Origin: a bacterium
Lineage (GTDB): Bacteria; Electryoneota; RPQS01
Direction: 5' to 3'
Length of the DNA: 64,000 nucleotides
NCBI GenBank assembly: GCA_016721565.1
Contig: JADKHW010000001.1
Coordinates: 620,001-684,000, forward strand
Under the pieces are notes generated by a model. That model was not told the DNA's origin and ran no database searches. It saw only the letters and a program-made list of their open reading frames with translations. This document shows, in pieces, positions 18,531 through 26,565 of the stretch. The translations under genes were made by a program, and so were the position numbers. Every line of letters starts with the position of its first letter. Positions within the stretch are counted from its first letter, which is position 1.

Positions 18531-19510
18531 GGGAGCTTCCTGAACCACGTTAAGCCCAACAGGGCTTCAAGTGCAAGACAAAGCAGTGCTGAAGCAAGCC
18601 ACGGAGTGAACAATTCAGCAGTCTCTTTGTATTCTTCTACCTGAATCTTTGTGCGTTCGAGTCTGTCAATATCATCGTAAATCCCTGCCAGCACCTTTTC
18701 ATCTGTCGCACGATAGTACTTGCCGCCTGTTAGCTTCGCGATTTCTGTCAACATGTCTTCGTCAATTGAAACAGGGACATTTTGATACCGCTTGCCAAAA
18801 ACGGTTTCAATCGGGTAGGGCGCGGTGCCTCGTGTGCCAACCCCAATCGTATAAATACGAACACCCATTGCTTTCGCTGCCTGGGCCGCAGTGATTGGAT
18901 CAATCTCGCCACGGTTGTTCTGACCGTCGGTGAGCAAAATTATTACTTTAGATTTTGCTTCAGATTCGCGCAATCTGTTGGTCGATGTTGCAAGTCCCAT
19001 CCCAATGGCTGTTCCATCCTCGACCATTCGCATTTCTACTTGACCCAGCAAGCTTTGGATAACTTGGTGATCGGTGGTCAATGGTACCTGAGTGAAACTC
19101 AAACCGGCGAACGGGACAATCCCAATGCGGTCATGTTCACGCTTTTCAACGAAATCGGACGCGACCTTCTTTGCGGCGTCGATTCGATTGGGCTTTAGGT
19201 CTTCGGCAGCCATTGACGTAGATATATCCAAACACAAGACAATATCAATACCTTCTATCGAGCGCTTGCTTTCACTATCAAAGCTTTGCGGCCGCGCAAG
19301 CGCGACGATCAAGAGCACCAGTCCAATTGCTCGCAAGAGGAATGGTACATGTCGCATGCGTACCCGCGCAGTCTTTGATAGCGGATGAATATGCTGAATT
19401 GTCGGAAAACGAAAATCGGTGACGCGCTTTTGCTCACGGAAGAAGTAGACGTAGGCCATTCCGGGCAAAAGGAGCAAGAGCCAGAAGAGTTCAGGATGGG
19501 CAAAACTCAT
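18527..19510 (-). CDS. batA: BatA: von Willebrand factor A membrane protein
   Basis: The 327-residue protein mirrors BatB: membrane helices at about 7-24 and 57-74, MIDAS DISTSM beginning at Asp95, TTDHQVI, LLTDGQNNRGEIDP, and a C-terminal hydrophobic segment around 303-322. Its ATG overlaps the stop of the preceding membrane-protein gene, and its own stop overlaps batB. All MIDAS residues are present, so metal-ion-dependent ligand binding is expected. The ligand is unknown. Confidence 0.94.
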   Translation of the reverse strand: MSFAHPELFWLLLLLPGMAYVYFFREQKRVTDFRFPTIQHIHPLSKTARVRMRHVPFLLRAIGLVLLIVALARPQSFDSESKRSIEGIDIVLCLDISTSMAAEDLKPNRIDAAKKVASDFVEKREHDRIGIVPFAGLSFTQVPLTTDHQVIQSLLGQVEMRMVEDGTAIGMGLATSTNRLRESEAKSKVIILLTDGQNNRGEIDPITAAQAAKAMGVRIYTIGVGTRGTAPYPIETVFGKRYQNVPVSIDEDMLTEIAKLTGGKYYRATDEKVLAGIYDDIDRLERTKIQVEEYKETAELFTPWLASALLCLALEALLGLTWFRKLP

Positions 19511-20403
19511 ACGGTTTGTCCTTCCTTAACTTCTTCGATGCGAGGTTTTGTTTGTTCAACGATTTTGAAGCCAAGATCAACAATGGCGTTTGCCGACGCC
19601 AAGGTCGGAATTTGCTTAGCGAACTTTACCAGATCGGACTCGCGCAATACGGGCAAGAGTTCCTCACGAAGACCGGGAGGCAGATCATCGCGCTTCAATT
19701 CGGATGCCAACTCATAGGTTGTCATTTCAAGTGCGGCAAATTCCCAATTTCCTTCAACATAGCGGCGCAATATTTCAGAGAACTCGCTGTACTGCTCTTT
19801 CAACATACCGCGCTCAGGGTACTTATTGTCGCGCAATGCTATCAGTTCGCGGATAGCAAGATCTGCTGGCGGCAATGGCGGGGGCGTCGGCGCAACCTCA
19901 CCGGTCTTAGGGCGATTGCGATAGCGCAACCAAGCAAATACCAGTGCGCCCAGAACCAATGCTCCAACAGCCCACTGCCAGAATTCACGCACAATATCAG
20001 CAACCCGCAGAGGATGCTCTTCATATGGCTTTAGTGGACGCGGCGCAGATGCGGAATCGGCAAGCGTAGATCCAACAATTACTTCGCGAGGTTCGGTCCA
20101 AATCGTGTCTGTGACCTGGCCTTTTACAAATAGCAAAATTGCCAGCGCAGGTATCTCAAGCGTGCCCGTATCATAAACTGCGGCAGAGAACTCAAAGACA
20201 TTGCCGTCCGGCTTGTGCAACGGATCGAGCGGCAAAACGCGAACAGGCAAACCTGTCGGTTCAATGATTAGAAGGCTGTCTGCAATTGGAATCTTGATTG
20301 AGTAATTGACCGGGTCGCCAATTTTGAGCGCGTCCAACCCAAAACAAAATTGGAAAGCAAGCAGTAAAGCAAATAGAATCACATTAAACGTACGCATACG
20401 CAT
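19507..20403 (-). CDS. Signal-anchored membrane protein of the MoxR/Bat cluster
   Basis: The roughly 298-residue protein has a signal peptide (ILFALLLAFQFCFG), an extracytoplasmic beta-rich region to about 130, one transmembrane helix near 150-168 (WAVGALVLGALVFAWLRY), then a Pro-rich linker and a cytosolic helical domain (YSEFSEILRRYVEGNW, EMTTYELASEL). This layout matches the membrane protein usually found between DUF58 and BatA genes (DUF4381-like in some genomes). The start overlaps the DUF58 stop as TGATG. The function is unknown; position suggests it links the VWA proteins to the cytosolic ATPase. Confidence 0.75.
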   Translation of the reverse strand: MRMRTFNVILFALLLAFQFCFGLDALKIGDPVNYSIKIPIADSLLIIEPTGLPVRVLPLDPLHKPDGNVFEFSAAVYDTGTLEIPALAILLFVKGQVTDTIWTEPREVIVGSTLADSASAPRPLKPYEEHPLRVADIVREFWQWAVGALVLGALVFAWLRYRNRPKTGEVAPTPPPLPPADLAIRELIALRDNKYPERGMLKEQYSEFSEILRRYVEGNWEFAALEMTTYELASELKRDDLPPGLREELLPVLRESDLVKFAKQIPTLASANAIVDLGFKIVEQTKPRIEEVKEGQTV

Positions 20404-21281
20404 CACCGTCTGAGTTCACGCCGTTTGAACATGGTGACGAGACTGCGAACGTAGTCTTCCGAAATCGTTACGGGCATGTAGTCCGCGCCGGAACGCTGCA
20501 TTGTCTGCTTTACTGTATCCTGCCAACGGCGGAACTCGGCAAAGAGCGCACGCTTCCCTTCCCTAGACGAGCTGTCAATCCAAAGCGATTTACCGGACTC
20601 AGCATCGTGAAGTTTGACCAGACCGGCATCCGGCCATACAAACTCGCGCGGATCAACAAGATGGAGCGCGAGCAAGTCATGTTTACGCGCGCAAACCCGC
20701 AATGGCTTCATATATTCATCGTCGATAAAATCTGAAATTAAGAAGACTATTGCGCGCTTCTTCAAGACGTTCAAAAGGTATTCGAGCGCGACATTCAGAC
20801 TGGTGCCGCTACGTTGCGGCTCAAACGTAATGAGTTCGCGGAGGATACGTAAGATATGCGAGCGGCCCTTGCGGGGTGCTACAAATTTTTCCACGCGATC
20901 CGTAAACAGCAACAGACCCACCTTGTCATTGTTCTTAATGGCGGAGAACGCCAACACCGCTGCAAGCTCAGCAGCAACCTCCATTTTCAAGGCGTAGCCT
21001 GAACCGAATAACGATGAACTCGAAACGTCGCACAACAGCACCACAACAAGCTCTCGCTCTTCTTCAAAGAACTTGATGTGCGGCCGGCCTGTACGGGCAG
21101 AGACGTTCCAATCAATCGTGCGCACGTCGTCGCCGATTTGGTATTCACGCACTTCAGAAAAGTTCATGCCGCGACCTTTGAACACCGCATGGTATTCACC
21201 GGACATGACTTCGTTCACCAGGCCGCGAGTCTTAATCTCGATCTGGCGAACTTTTCGGACGATCTCACGTGTATCAAGCAC
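20403..21281 (-). CDS. DUF58 domain protein of the MoxR cluster
   Basis: The 292-residue cytosolic protein has the DUF58 signature GRGMNFSEVREYQIGDDVR..IDW near residues 36-60, and a VWA-like core with CDVSSSSLFG and FLISDFIDDEY. GTG at 21281 is the start; it lies 3 bases after the moxR stop. DUF58 proteins are nearly always coded beside MoxR ATPases and are thought to be their partners or substrates. The order MoxR, DUF58, membrane protein, BatA to BatE is conserved in FCB bacteria. Confidence 0.93.
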   Translation of the reverse strand: MLDTREIVRKVRQIEIKTRGLVNEVMSGEYHAVFKGRGMNFSEVREYQIGDDVRTIDWNVSARTGRPHIKFFEEERELVVVLLCDVSSSSLFGSGYALKMEVAAELAAVLAFSAIKNNDKVGLLLFTDRVEKFVAPRKGRSHILRILRELITFEPQRSGTSLNVALEYLLNVLKKRAIVFLISDFIDDEYMKPLRVCARKHDLLALHLVDPREFVWPDAGLVKLHDAESGKSLWIDSSSREGKRALFAEFRRWQDTVKQTMQRSGADYMPVTISEDYVRSLVTMFKRRELRR

Positions 21282-21284
21282 GGT

Positions 21285-22274
21285 TTATGGAACCTCTACC
21301 GCACCGAAAATCTTCTCGACAATAGCCTCGCTGTTAATCTCTTCAGCTTCGGCCTCGTACGTCACACCGATCCGATGACGTAGAACGTCCATTCCGATCG
21401 CGCGAATGTCCTCAGGTACAACATAACCACGATGGCGCAGGAAAGCGTGCGCACGCGCTGCTTTCAACAGGAAAATTGAAGCGCGAGGCGAGGCACCGTA
21501 CTGAATCAACGGTTTAAGGTCCGGCAACTTGTGCTTATCCGGGTTGCGGCTTGCAAACACAATATCCAGTACATATTCTTCAATTTTCGGATCAACATAA
21601 ATTGATTCCACTAAGCTACGAATCCGCATGATTTCTACGGTCGTGGCGACAGCATTCAAAGTCGGCTGTTCCGAACGCGAGAAAGTGCGCATGATGCGAG
21701 CCTCTTCTTCACGGCGCGGATAGTCAACAGTGACTTTGAGCATGAAACGATCTATTTGAGCTTCCGGAAGCGGGTAGGTTCCCTCCTGCTCGATTGGATT
21801 CTGAGTGGCCAACACGAGGAATGGCTGCGGTAGCGGATACGTAGTGTCACCAATTGTCACCTGCTGCTCTTGCATTGCTTCAAGGAGAGCCGACTGAACT
21901 TTTGCGGGTGCGCGGTTAATTTCGTCAGCCAACACGAAGTTCGTGAAGACCGGGCCTTTCTTTGTCGTAAACGCACCGTCTTTCTGATTATAGACGAGCG
22001 TACCCACGAGGTCGGCAGGCAGAAGATCCGGAGTGAATTGAATGCGTTGGAACTGCGCATTGACCGTAGAGGCAAGGGTTTTGATGGTCAGCGTCTTGGC
22101 CAAGCCGGGGACACCTTCCAACAACACATGACCGTTGCTGAACAAGCCAATCAGGAGGCGTTCCAGCATGTATTTTTGCCCTACGACGATCTTCCCAGCT
22201 TCCGCCATGATGCGGTCAGCGAGTTCCGCTTCCCGCTCAATTCGCAGAGTTAGTTCCCGGATGTCAGCATCCAT
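21285..22274 (-). CDS. MoxR-family AAA+ ATPase
   Basis: The 329-residue protein has Walker A GVPGLAKT at 54-61, Walker B LADEINRAPAKVQSALLEAMQE, sensor 1 LATQNPIEQEG, an arginine-finger region EAQIDRFML, and the lid domain. MoxR ATPases act as chaperone-like factors activating VWA-containing protein complexes; here the partners would be DUF58, BatA and BatB. It is the first gene of an eight- to nine-gene minus-strand unit. No clean promoter could be read in the 90 bases upstream, though a TTGACT is present near 22340. Confidence 0.95.
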   Translation of the reverse strand: MDADIRELTLRIEREAELADRIMAEAGKIVVGQKYMLERLLIGLFSNGHVLLEGVPGLAKTLTIKTLASTVNAQFQRIQFTPDLLPADLVGTLVYNQKDGAFTTKKGPVFTNFVLADEINRAPAKVQSALLEAMQEQQVTIGDTTYPLPQPFLVLATQNPIEQEGTYPLPEAQIDRFMLKVTVDYPRREEEARIMRTFSRSEQPTLNAVATTVEIMRIRSLVESIYVDPKIEEYVLDIVFASRNPDKHKLPDLKPLIQYGASPRASIFLLKAARAHAFLRHRGYVVPEDIRAIGMDVLRHRIGVTYEAEAEEINSEAIVEKIFGAVEVP

Positions 22275-22365
22275 ACAAGTTTCTGCTTTCTAAATTGTTA
22301 CAGGTCAAAATCTGATTTCAACAGAATAAACACCGAAAAGTCAGTCAAGGTTCCCAGATGGCTAC

Positions 22366-22392
22366 AAAAAATTAGACCCCCTCTCGGGGATC
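22366..22392 (-). terminator. Rho-independent terminator after the TPR lipoprotein gene
   Basis: On the minus strand GATCCCC-GAGA-GGGGGTC forms a seven-base stem with a four-base loop, followed by TAATTTTTT. It separates the lipoprotein/HIT unit from the moxR cluster. Confidence 0.85.
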
Positions 22393-22422
22393 TAAGTGGC
22401 ACTCATTTAGAGCGCAAATCGG

Positions 22423-22852
22423 CTAACCGTGCTTCGCTGCTGAATCAGGTGTCCCGATCATTTTGTTCAACTCATCAATTTGGTTGACGTCTTGTCCAAG
22501 ATGGTCGAGCTCCCATTGCGCATCCTTCACAAGGTTGTCTTCCGGGAAGCTCTTAATAAAGGATTGGTAGGCAGCCTTAGCTTTTTCAACATCTTTCAGA
22601 TGGTTGGCGTAAAGATAGCCGATCATGAACTGACATTTTGGGGCATACGTTGATTTCCGGGTGCTTCAGGACGAGTTCCTCGTAGGCCTTGATAGCAGTC
22701 GGGAAATCACTCTGTTCTTGAGCTGCAGTGGCTTTATCGAACAGCTCTTGTTCAGTTGGACCTGCCTTGCAGCCCACTAAAATAATGGCTCCAAAGAAGA
22801 TAGCCCATATGCTGGTGCGCGCGAGAGTACAACGCATTGAAGAAAACCTCAT
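22423..22852 (-). CDS. TPR-containing lipoprotein (frameshifted)
   Basis: The 5' frame codes a lipoprotein signal (ARTSIWAIFFGAIILVGC, lipobox LVGC) and a first TPR-like helix pair (DFPTAIKAYEELVLKHPE). At CCCCAAAATG (about 22635-22645) one extra A shifts the frame; dropping it joins CPK to CQFMIGYLYANHLKDVEKA, a second TPR, and a C-terminal tail. The reconstructed protein is about 142 residues, lipid-anchored and periplasm-facing. Paired small TPR lipoproteins often act in outer-membrane assembly (BamD/YbgF-like), but this is too short and divergent to name. It follows the HIT gene by 17 bases. Confidence 0.72.
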
Positions 22853-22869
22853 ATTTTCAATATCTTAAA

Positions 22870-23214
22870 TCAACCGGGAGGCCAGAGGAAGTCACGTCCG
22901 CCGAGGAGGTGGAGGTGCAGGTGAGGCACAGACTGGCCTGCAGACGCTCCATTATTAATCACAATACGATAACCTTCAGTAGAAAGCCCAAGGCTGGCGG
23001 CCAAATCTCTGGCCGCACCAAGGAGTTTCCCGAGTAGTTCGTTGTCAGAAACAGAGGCATCAGAAATCCCGATAAGGGGTTTCTTGGGGATAATCAAGAC
23101 ATGCACCGGGGCCTGTGGGTTGACATCCCGAATAGCAATTAAATCATCATTTTCTAAGAGTTTATCAGCAGGAATCTCGCCTGCGACAATTCTCCCAAAA
23201 ACAGTCTGAGCCAT
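22870..23214 (-). CDS. HIT family nucleotide-binding protein
   Basis: The 114-residue protein has the HIT fold features FGRIVAGEIPADK at the N-terminus, VHVLIIPKKP, and the catalytic HLHLHLLGG (His-x-His-x-His). HIT proteins hydrolyse nucleoside phosphoramidates or similar dinucleotide substrates in the cytoplasm. ATG at 23214 follows the TAA of the upstream 33-residue gene by one base, so the two are coupled. A longer in-frame start would read through that small gene and is rejected. Confidence 0.93.
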   Translation of the reverse strand: MAQTVFGRIVAGEIPADKLLENDDLIAIRDVNPQAPVHVLIIPKKPLIGISDASVSDNELLGKLLGAARDLAASLGLSTEGYRIVINNGASAGQSVPHLHLHLLGGRDFLWPPG

Positions 23215-23215
23215 C

Positions 23216-23317
23216 TTACTTACCAGCAGCTGCCAGCTTGGCTGCGCGAATCTTAGCCTTGACACGGCGCTTGGTTGCGCGATGATGCCTTTTCATGCGA
23301 GTCTTATTACGTCCCAT
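23216..23317 (-). CDS. 33-residue, highly basic small protein
   Basis: The ORF runs from ATG at 23317 (GAGGA six bases upstream) to TAA at 23216. It begins MGRNKTRMKRHHRATKRR and ends AKLAAAGK, with about half Lys, Arg or His and a helix-prone Ala-rich C-terminus. It has its own sigma70 promoter and is coupled to the HIT gene. Size and charge resemble small ribosome-associated proteins (bTHX, bS22 or mS38-like), but I cannot assign it to any of them. It is too short for many gene finders. Confidence 0.72.
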   Translation of the reverse strand: MGRNKTRMKRHHRATKRRVKAKIRAAKLAAAGK

Positions 23318-23355
23318 TTCGTCCTCAGTTCGATAGAATTAGTTTTAAGTCTCTC

Positions 23356-23384
23356 AATATAGGGCTACTTGCGAAAATATTCAA
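23356..23384 (-). promoter_or_regulatory. Sigma70-type promoter for the basic small protein and HIT unit
   Basis: On the minus strand TTGAAT (23379-23384) and TATATT (23356-23361) are 17 bases apart. Transcription would start near 23349, about 32 bases before the ATG. Confidence 0.7.
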
Positions 23385-23427
23385 GCCCATTGACCTCAAT
23401 TTGAAGCGAAATCGACGATAGTAGTTC

Positions 23428-23456
23428 TTGACAAGTTCAGGGAAATTCGTTAGATT
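23428..23456 (+). promoter_or_regulatory. Sigma70-type promoter for tRNA-Asn
   Basis: TTGACA (23428-23433) and TAGATT (23451-23456) are 17 bases apart. The predicted start lies about four bases before the mature tRNA, leaving a very short 5' leader. Confidence 0.75.
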
Positions 23457-23466
23457 CGTGCTTCTT

Positions 23467-23538
23467 TCCGGAGTAGCTCAGCGGTAGAGCGGGTGGCTGT
23501 TAACCACTAGGTCGGGGGTTCGAATCCCTCCTCCGGAG
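23467..23538 (+). tRNA. tRNA-Asn (GTT)
   Basis: The 72-base cloverleaf has acceptor stem TCCGGAG/CTCCGGA, D-arm GCTC-AGCGGTA-GAGC, anticodon stem GGTGG/CCACT with loop CTGTTAA (anticodon GTT), T-arm GGGGG-TTCGAAT-CCCTC, and discriminator G. A full CCA is not encoded (CAG follows). A promoter and a terminator flank it closely, so it is a single-gene transcript. Confidence 0.97.
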
Positions 23539-23543
23539 CAGAT

Positions 23544-23573
23544 AAGCTGTCGAATAAACTCGGCAGCTTTTTT
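23544..23573 (+). terminator. Rho-independent terminator after tRNA-Asn
   Basis: AAGCTGTCGA pairs with TCGGCAGCTT across a six-base loop (one G-T pair), followed by TTTT. It begins six bases after the tRNA. Confidence 0.88.
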
Positions 23574-23650
23574 GTCTTGGAAACCTGGTTTGGCTTTGGA
23601 AACGAGAATGCAGGTGTCACGATGTTTATCGGTCAACTGGCCATTGTGGC

Positions 23651-23679
23651 TTGAAGTTCCGGTTAATTCAATCTATATT
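23651..23679 (+). promoter_or_regulatory. Sigma70-type promoter for the glgB unit
   Basis: TTGAAG (23651-23656) and TATATT (23674-23679) are 17 bases apart. The start would be near 23687, about 24 bases before glgB. No Shine-Dalgarno sequence is seen between it and the ATG. Confidence 0.7.
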
Positions 23680-23710
23680 CTTGTAATACTTATGAATCTT
23701 ATTTCTTCTT

Positions 23711-25627
23711 ATGTCCTCCCGAATTAGCCCGCAAGACAGGTATTTGTTCAACGAAGGCAGCCATTTCAGGCTTTACCAAAAGCTCGGCGCTCACTTAGAA
23801 ACGCGAGATGGGAAGTCCGGGGTGGCTTTTGCAGTTTGGGTGCCGGATGCCCGTGATGTCTCGTTGATTGGCGATTTCAATGGCTGGACACCGGATAAGA
23901 CTCCGATGATCCAATTGGAGTCGAGTGGAATTTGGGAGTGCTTCGTTCCCGGACTAAAGACCGGAGAAGCATACAAGTATCATATTCGTTCGCAAACTAC
24001 CCGCTATGAAGTAGATAAAACTGATCCGTTCGCTTTCAGAACGGAAATGCCGCCGAAGTCCGCTTCAATCGTGCACGACAATTCATGTGCTTGGCATGAT
24101 CATTCATGGATGGAGAGCCGCACGAGTAAGAATGCAGACAATGCACCAATCAGTATTTATGAAATGCACCTTGGGAGCTGGGATAGAGTTAAGCATGATG
24201 GCTTCCGCTCACTGCACTATCGTGAGCTTGCTCCGCGATTGATCCGTTATCTGAAAGAGAACGGATTCACTCACGTGGAGTTCTTGCCGGTGATGGAGCA
24301 TCCATATTACGGTTCATGGGGGTATCAGACAAGTTCGTATTTTGCTCCGACCGCCCGCTACGGCGCTCCACAAGACTTAATGTACCTGATTGATCAATTG
24401 CACTTGAATGGGATCGGCGTGCTTATCGACTGGGTTCCTTCCCACTTTGCAACCGATGAATTCTCGCTAGGCTTTTTTGACGGCACATTCGTCTTTGAGC
24501 ACGCAGATCGTCGTCAGGGATTTCATCCGGATTGGGGCAGCTTCATATTTAATTATGGCCGCGATGAAGTGCGGAGCTTTTTGATCAGCTCGGCCTTCTA
24601 TTGGATGGACGTCTATCACGCGGATGGTTTGCGCGTAGACGGCGTGGCCTCAATGCTCTATCTCGATTACTCGCGTAAGCAAGGCGAGTGGATCCCGAAC
24701 AAATATGGCGGCAAAGAGAATCTTGAAGCTATAGAATTTCTCAAGCGACTAAATCACGAAGTTTGTACAGCATTCCCGGGGACGATTCCAGTTGCCGAAG
24801 AGAGTACTTCTTGGCCGATGGTGTCGCGTCCGCCTTATATAGGCGGTTTGGGATTCAGAATGAAGTGGGATATGGGCTGGATGCATGATACGCTTGAGTA
24901 CATGAAGCTCGATCCAATCTTCAGGAAGTATCATCATCATCTGCTGACGTTCCGCATGTTGTATGCTTGGACGGAAAATTTTGTACTGCCGCTGTCGCAT
25001 GACGAAGTTGTGCACGGCAAGGGTTCGCTATTGAACAAAATGAGCGGGGACATGTGGCAGAAGTTTGCAAATCTGCGCATGCTTTATGCCTACATGTGGG
25101 GAATGCCGGGCAAGAAGATGCTGTTCATGGGCGGCGAGATTGCACAGTGGCGTGAGTGGAATCACGACGATTCGCTCGATTGGAATCTGCTTGATTTTGC
25201 GTCGCATGCAGGAATGCAGAAATGGGTGCGCGACCTTAACAAGTTGTACAAGAAAGAGCCTGCGTTACACACGCATGATTTTCATCCGGCGGGATTTGAA
25301 TGGGTGGATTGTCAGGACAGCGATCAATCGGTGATTACGTTCTTGAGACACGGAGGAGAGGGTGATTCACAGATATTGGTGGCACTGAATTTTACTCCCG
25401 TGGTTCGGCACGACTACAAGCTCGGAGTTCCGATTGCGGGGCATTGGCAGGAATGCTTGAACAGTGACGCAGAAACATATTGGGGTTCAGGCGTCGGCAA
25501 CATGGGCGGAGTGAATACCGTTGACGAACCGTCGCATGGTCGTCCATATTCGATTCATTTGACAATTCCGCCCTTAGGTGCGGTATTTCTGAAGAGTCCG
25601 AAGTCTCCGAAGAAGTCGCATGAGTGA
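23711..25627 (+). CDS. glgB: 1,4-alpha-glucan branching enzyme
   Basis: The 638-residue GH13 enzyme forms alpha-1,6 branches in glycogen. A CBM48 domain lies at about 35-115 (FAVWVPDARDVSLIGDFNGW). The catalytic barrel carries EMHLGSW, the nucleophile region GLRVDGVASMLYLDYSR, the acid/base VAEEST, and the transition-state Asp in LSHDEVVHGKGSL. The C-terminal beta domain ends near ISLPPLGAVF-like IPPLGAVFLKS. It is near the short form of the family and lacks the extra N-terminal module of E. coli GlgB. No other glg gene is nearby. It heads a plus-strand unit and its stop overlaps the next gene by eight bases. Confidence 0.96.
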   Translation: MSSRISPQDRYLFNEGSHFRLYQKLGAHLETRDGKSGVAFAVWVPDARDVSLIGDFNGWTPDKTPMIQLESSGIWECFVPGLKTGEAYKYHIRSQTTRYEVDKTDPFAFRTEMPPKSASIVHDNSCAWHDHSWMESRTSKNADNAPISIYEMHLGSWDRVKHDGFRSLHYRELAPRLIRYLKENGFTHVEFLPVMEHPYYGSWGYQTSSYFAPTARYGAPQDLMYLIDQLHLNGIGVLIDWVPSHFATDEFSLGFFDGTFVFEHADRRQGFHPDWGSFIFNYGRDEVRSFLISSAFYWMDVYHADGLRVDGVASMLYLDYSRKQGEWIPNKYGGKENLEAIEFLKRLNHEVCTAFPGTIPVAEESTSWPMVSRPPYIGGLGFRMKWDMGWMHDTLEYMKLDPIFRKYHHHLLTFRMLYAWTENFVLPLSHDEVVHGKGSLLNKMSGDMWQKFANLRMLYAYMWGMPGKKMLFMGGEIAQWREWNHDDSLDWNLLDFASHAGMQKWVRDLNKLYKKEPALHTHDFHPAGFEWVDCQDSDQSVITFLRHGGEGDSQILVALNFTPVVRHDYKLGVPIAGHWQECLNSDAETYWGSGVGNMGGVNTVDEPSHGRPYSIHLTIPPLGAVFLKSPKSPKKSHE

Positions 25628-26564
25628 TCCACGCATCATTTCTTTGATTGCCAGCGCAACAGAAATTGTGTGTGCGTTGGGAGCGGAGAAGTGGTTAGTT
25701 GGCATTAGTCATGAATGCGACTACCCGGAATCGGTTTTGTCGCGATCACGCTGCACAAGCTCGTCAATCTCGTCAGAACAACCGAGTGGTGAGATTGACG
25801 CTCAGGTTCGCAGTACAATGGAATCGGGGCAATCGCTCTATCGCGTAGATGTCAAGCGGATCAAATCGCTCGAACCTACTGTGATTTTCACCCAAGTTCA
25901 ATGCGAAGTGTGCGCAGTCAGTCCGCGCGATCTTGAAGGTATCGGGATAGAGACGTGGGCGATTCGACCGCAAATTGTGCCCCTGAATACGAGCAGCTTT
26001 CGAGATCTTTACAATGATATTCTGCGGGTTGCGCGTCCGTTAAGAATTGAAGGACGTGCATTTGAACTTTGTGACAAATTCCGGGATCGGATTAAGGTTT
26101 TGCAGGATCGCACAAACAAGTTTCCGAAACGCAAAGTCGCTTGTCTTGAATGGCTGGATCCGCTGATGATTTCGGGGAATTGGATGCCGGAGCTTGTGCA
26201 ATACGTCGGAGGCCGTGCAGTACTTGCTGACGAGAACGGGCGATCACGTACGATAACAATAGAAGAACTGCAGGCATCAGATCCTGACGTCATCGTGTGT
26301 ATGCCCTGCGGATTCTCACTCGACCGAACAATTCAAGATATAGAACTGCTGGCGAACGACCAACGCTGGAATCAGTTGCGTGCGGTTCAGGCAGGCCGGG
26401 CTTACGCCGTTGACGGCAATACCTATTTCAATCGGCCCGGGCCGCGGCTTGTTGATTCAGCCGAATTGATGGCTCAGCTCCTCCACCCTTCTGTATTTGA
26501 TTTCCCCAACTTTGACTCCGCCTACAAACCGATAGCTCCTCCCATCACCTCTACTCCCAATTAA
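25620..26564 (+). CDS. BtuF-like cobalamin-binding/substrate-binding protein, no signal peptide
   Basis: The 314-residue protein has the class III periplasmic-binding-protein pattern RIISLIASATEIVCALG at its N-terminus, VGISHECDYP, a linking helix near 150-180, and PDVIVCMPCGF near 220. This is the BtuF-like fold that binds cobalamin or iron chelates. There is no signal peptide, lipobox or neighbouring ABC permease/ATPase, so it may act in the cytoplasm; many stand-alone members have this form. A QCEVCAV motif near 97 carries two cysteines. A window gene for the B12-binding domain of a mutase lies at 61 kb. Confidence 0.8.
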   Translation: MSDPRIISLIASATEIVCALGAEKWLVGISHECDYPESVLSRSRCTSSSISSEQPSGEIDAQVRSTMESGQSLYRVDVKRIKSLEPTVIFTQVQCEVCAVSPRDLEGIGIETWAIRPQIVPLNTSSFRDLYNDILRVARPLRIEGRAFELCDKFRDRIKVLQDRTNKFPKRKVACLEWLDPLMISGNWMPELVQYVGGRAVLADENGRSRTITIEELQASDPDVIVCMPCGFSLDRTIQDIELLANDQRWNQLRAVQAGRAYAVDGNTYFNRPGPRLVDSAELMAQLLHPSVFDFPNFDSAYKPIAPPITSTPN

Positions 26565-26565
26565 T

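Noticed and set aside
22275..22365. Promoter for the moxR cluster
   Set aside because: TTGACT is present near 22340 but no acceptable -10 box lies 16-18 bases downstream, so it is not listed.
23467..23573. tRNA-Asn as an integration site for a mobile element
   Set aside because: No duplicated tRNA 3' end, integrase or foreign-looking genes flank it; housekeeping genes and a normal terminator follow.
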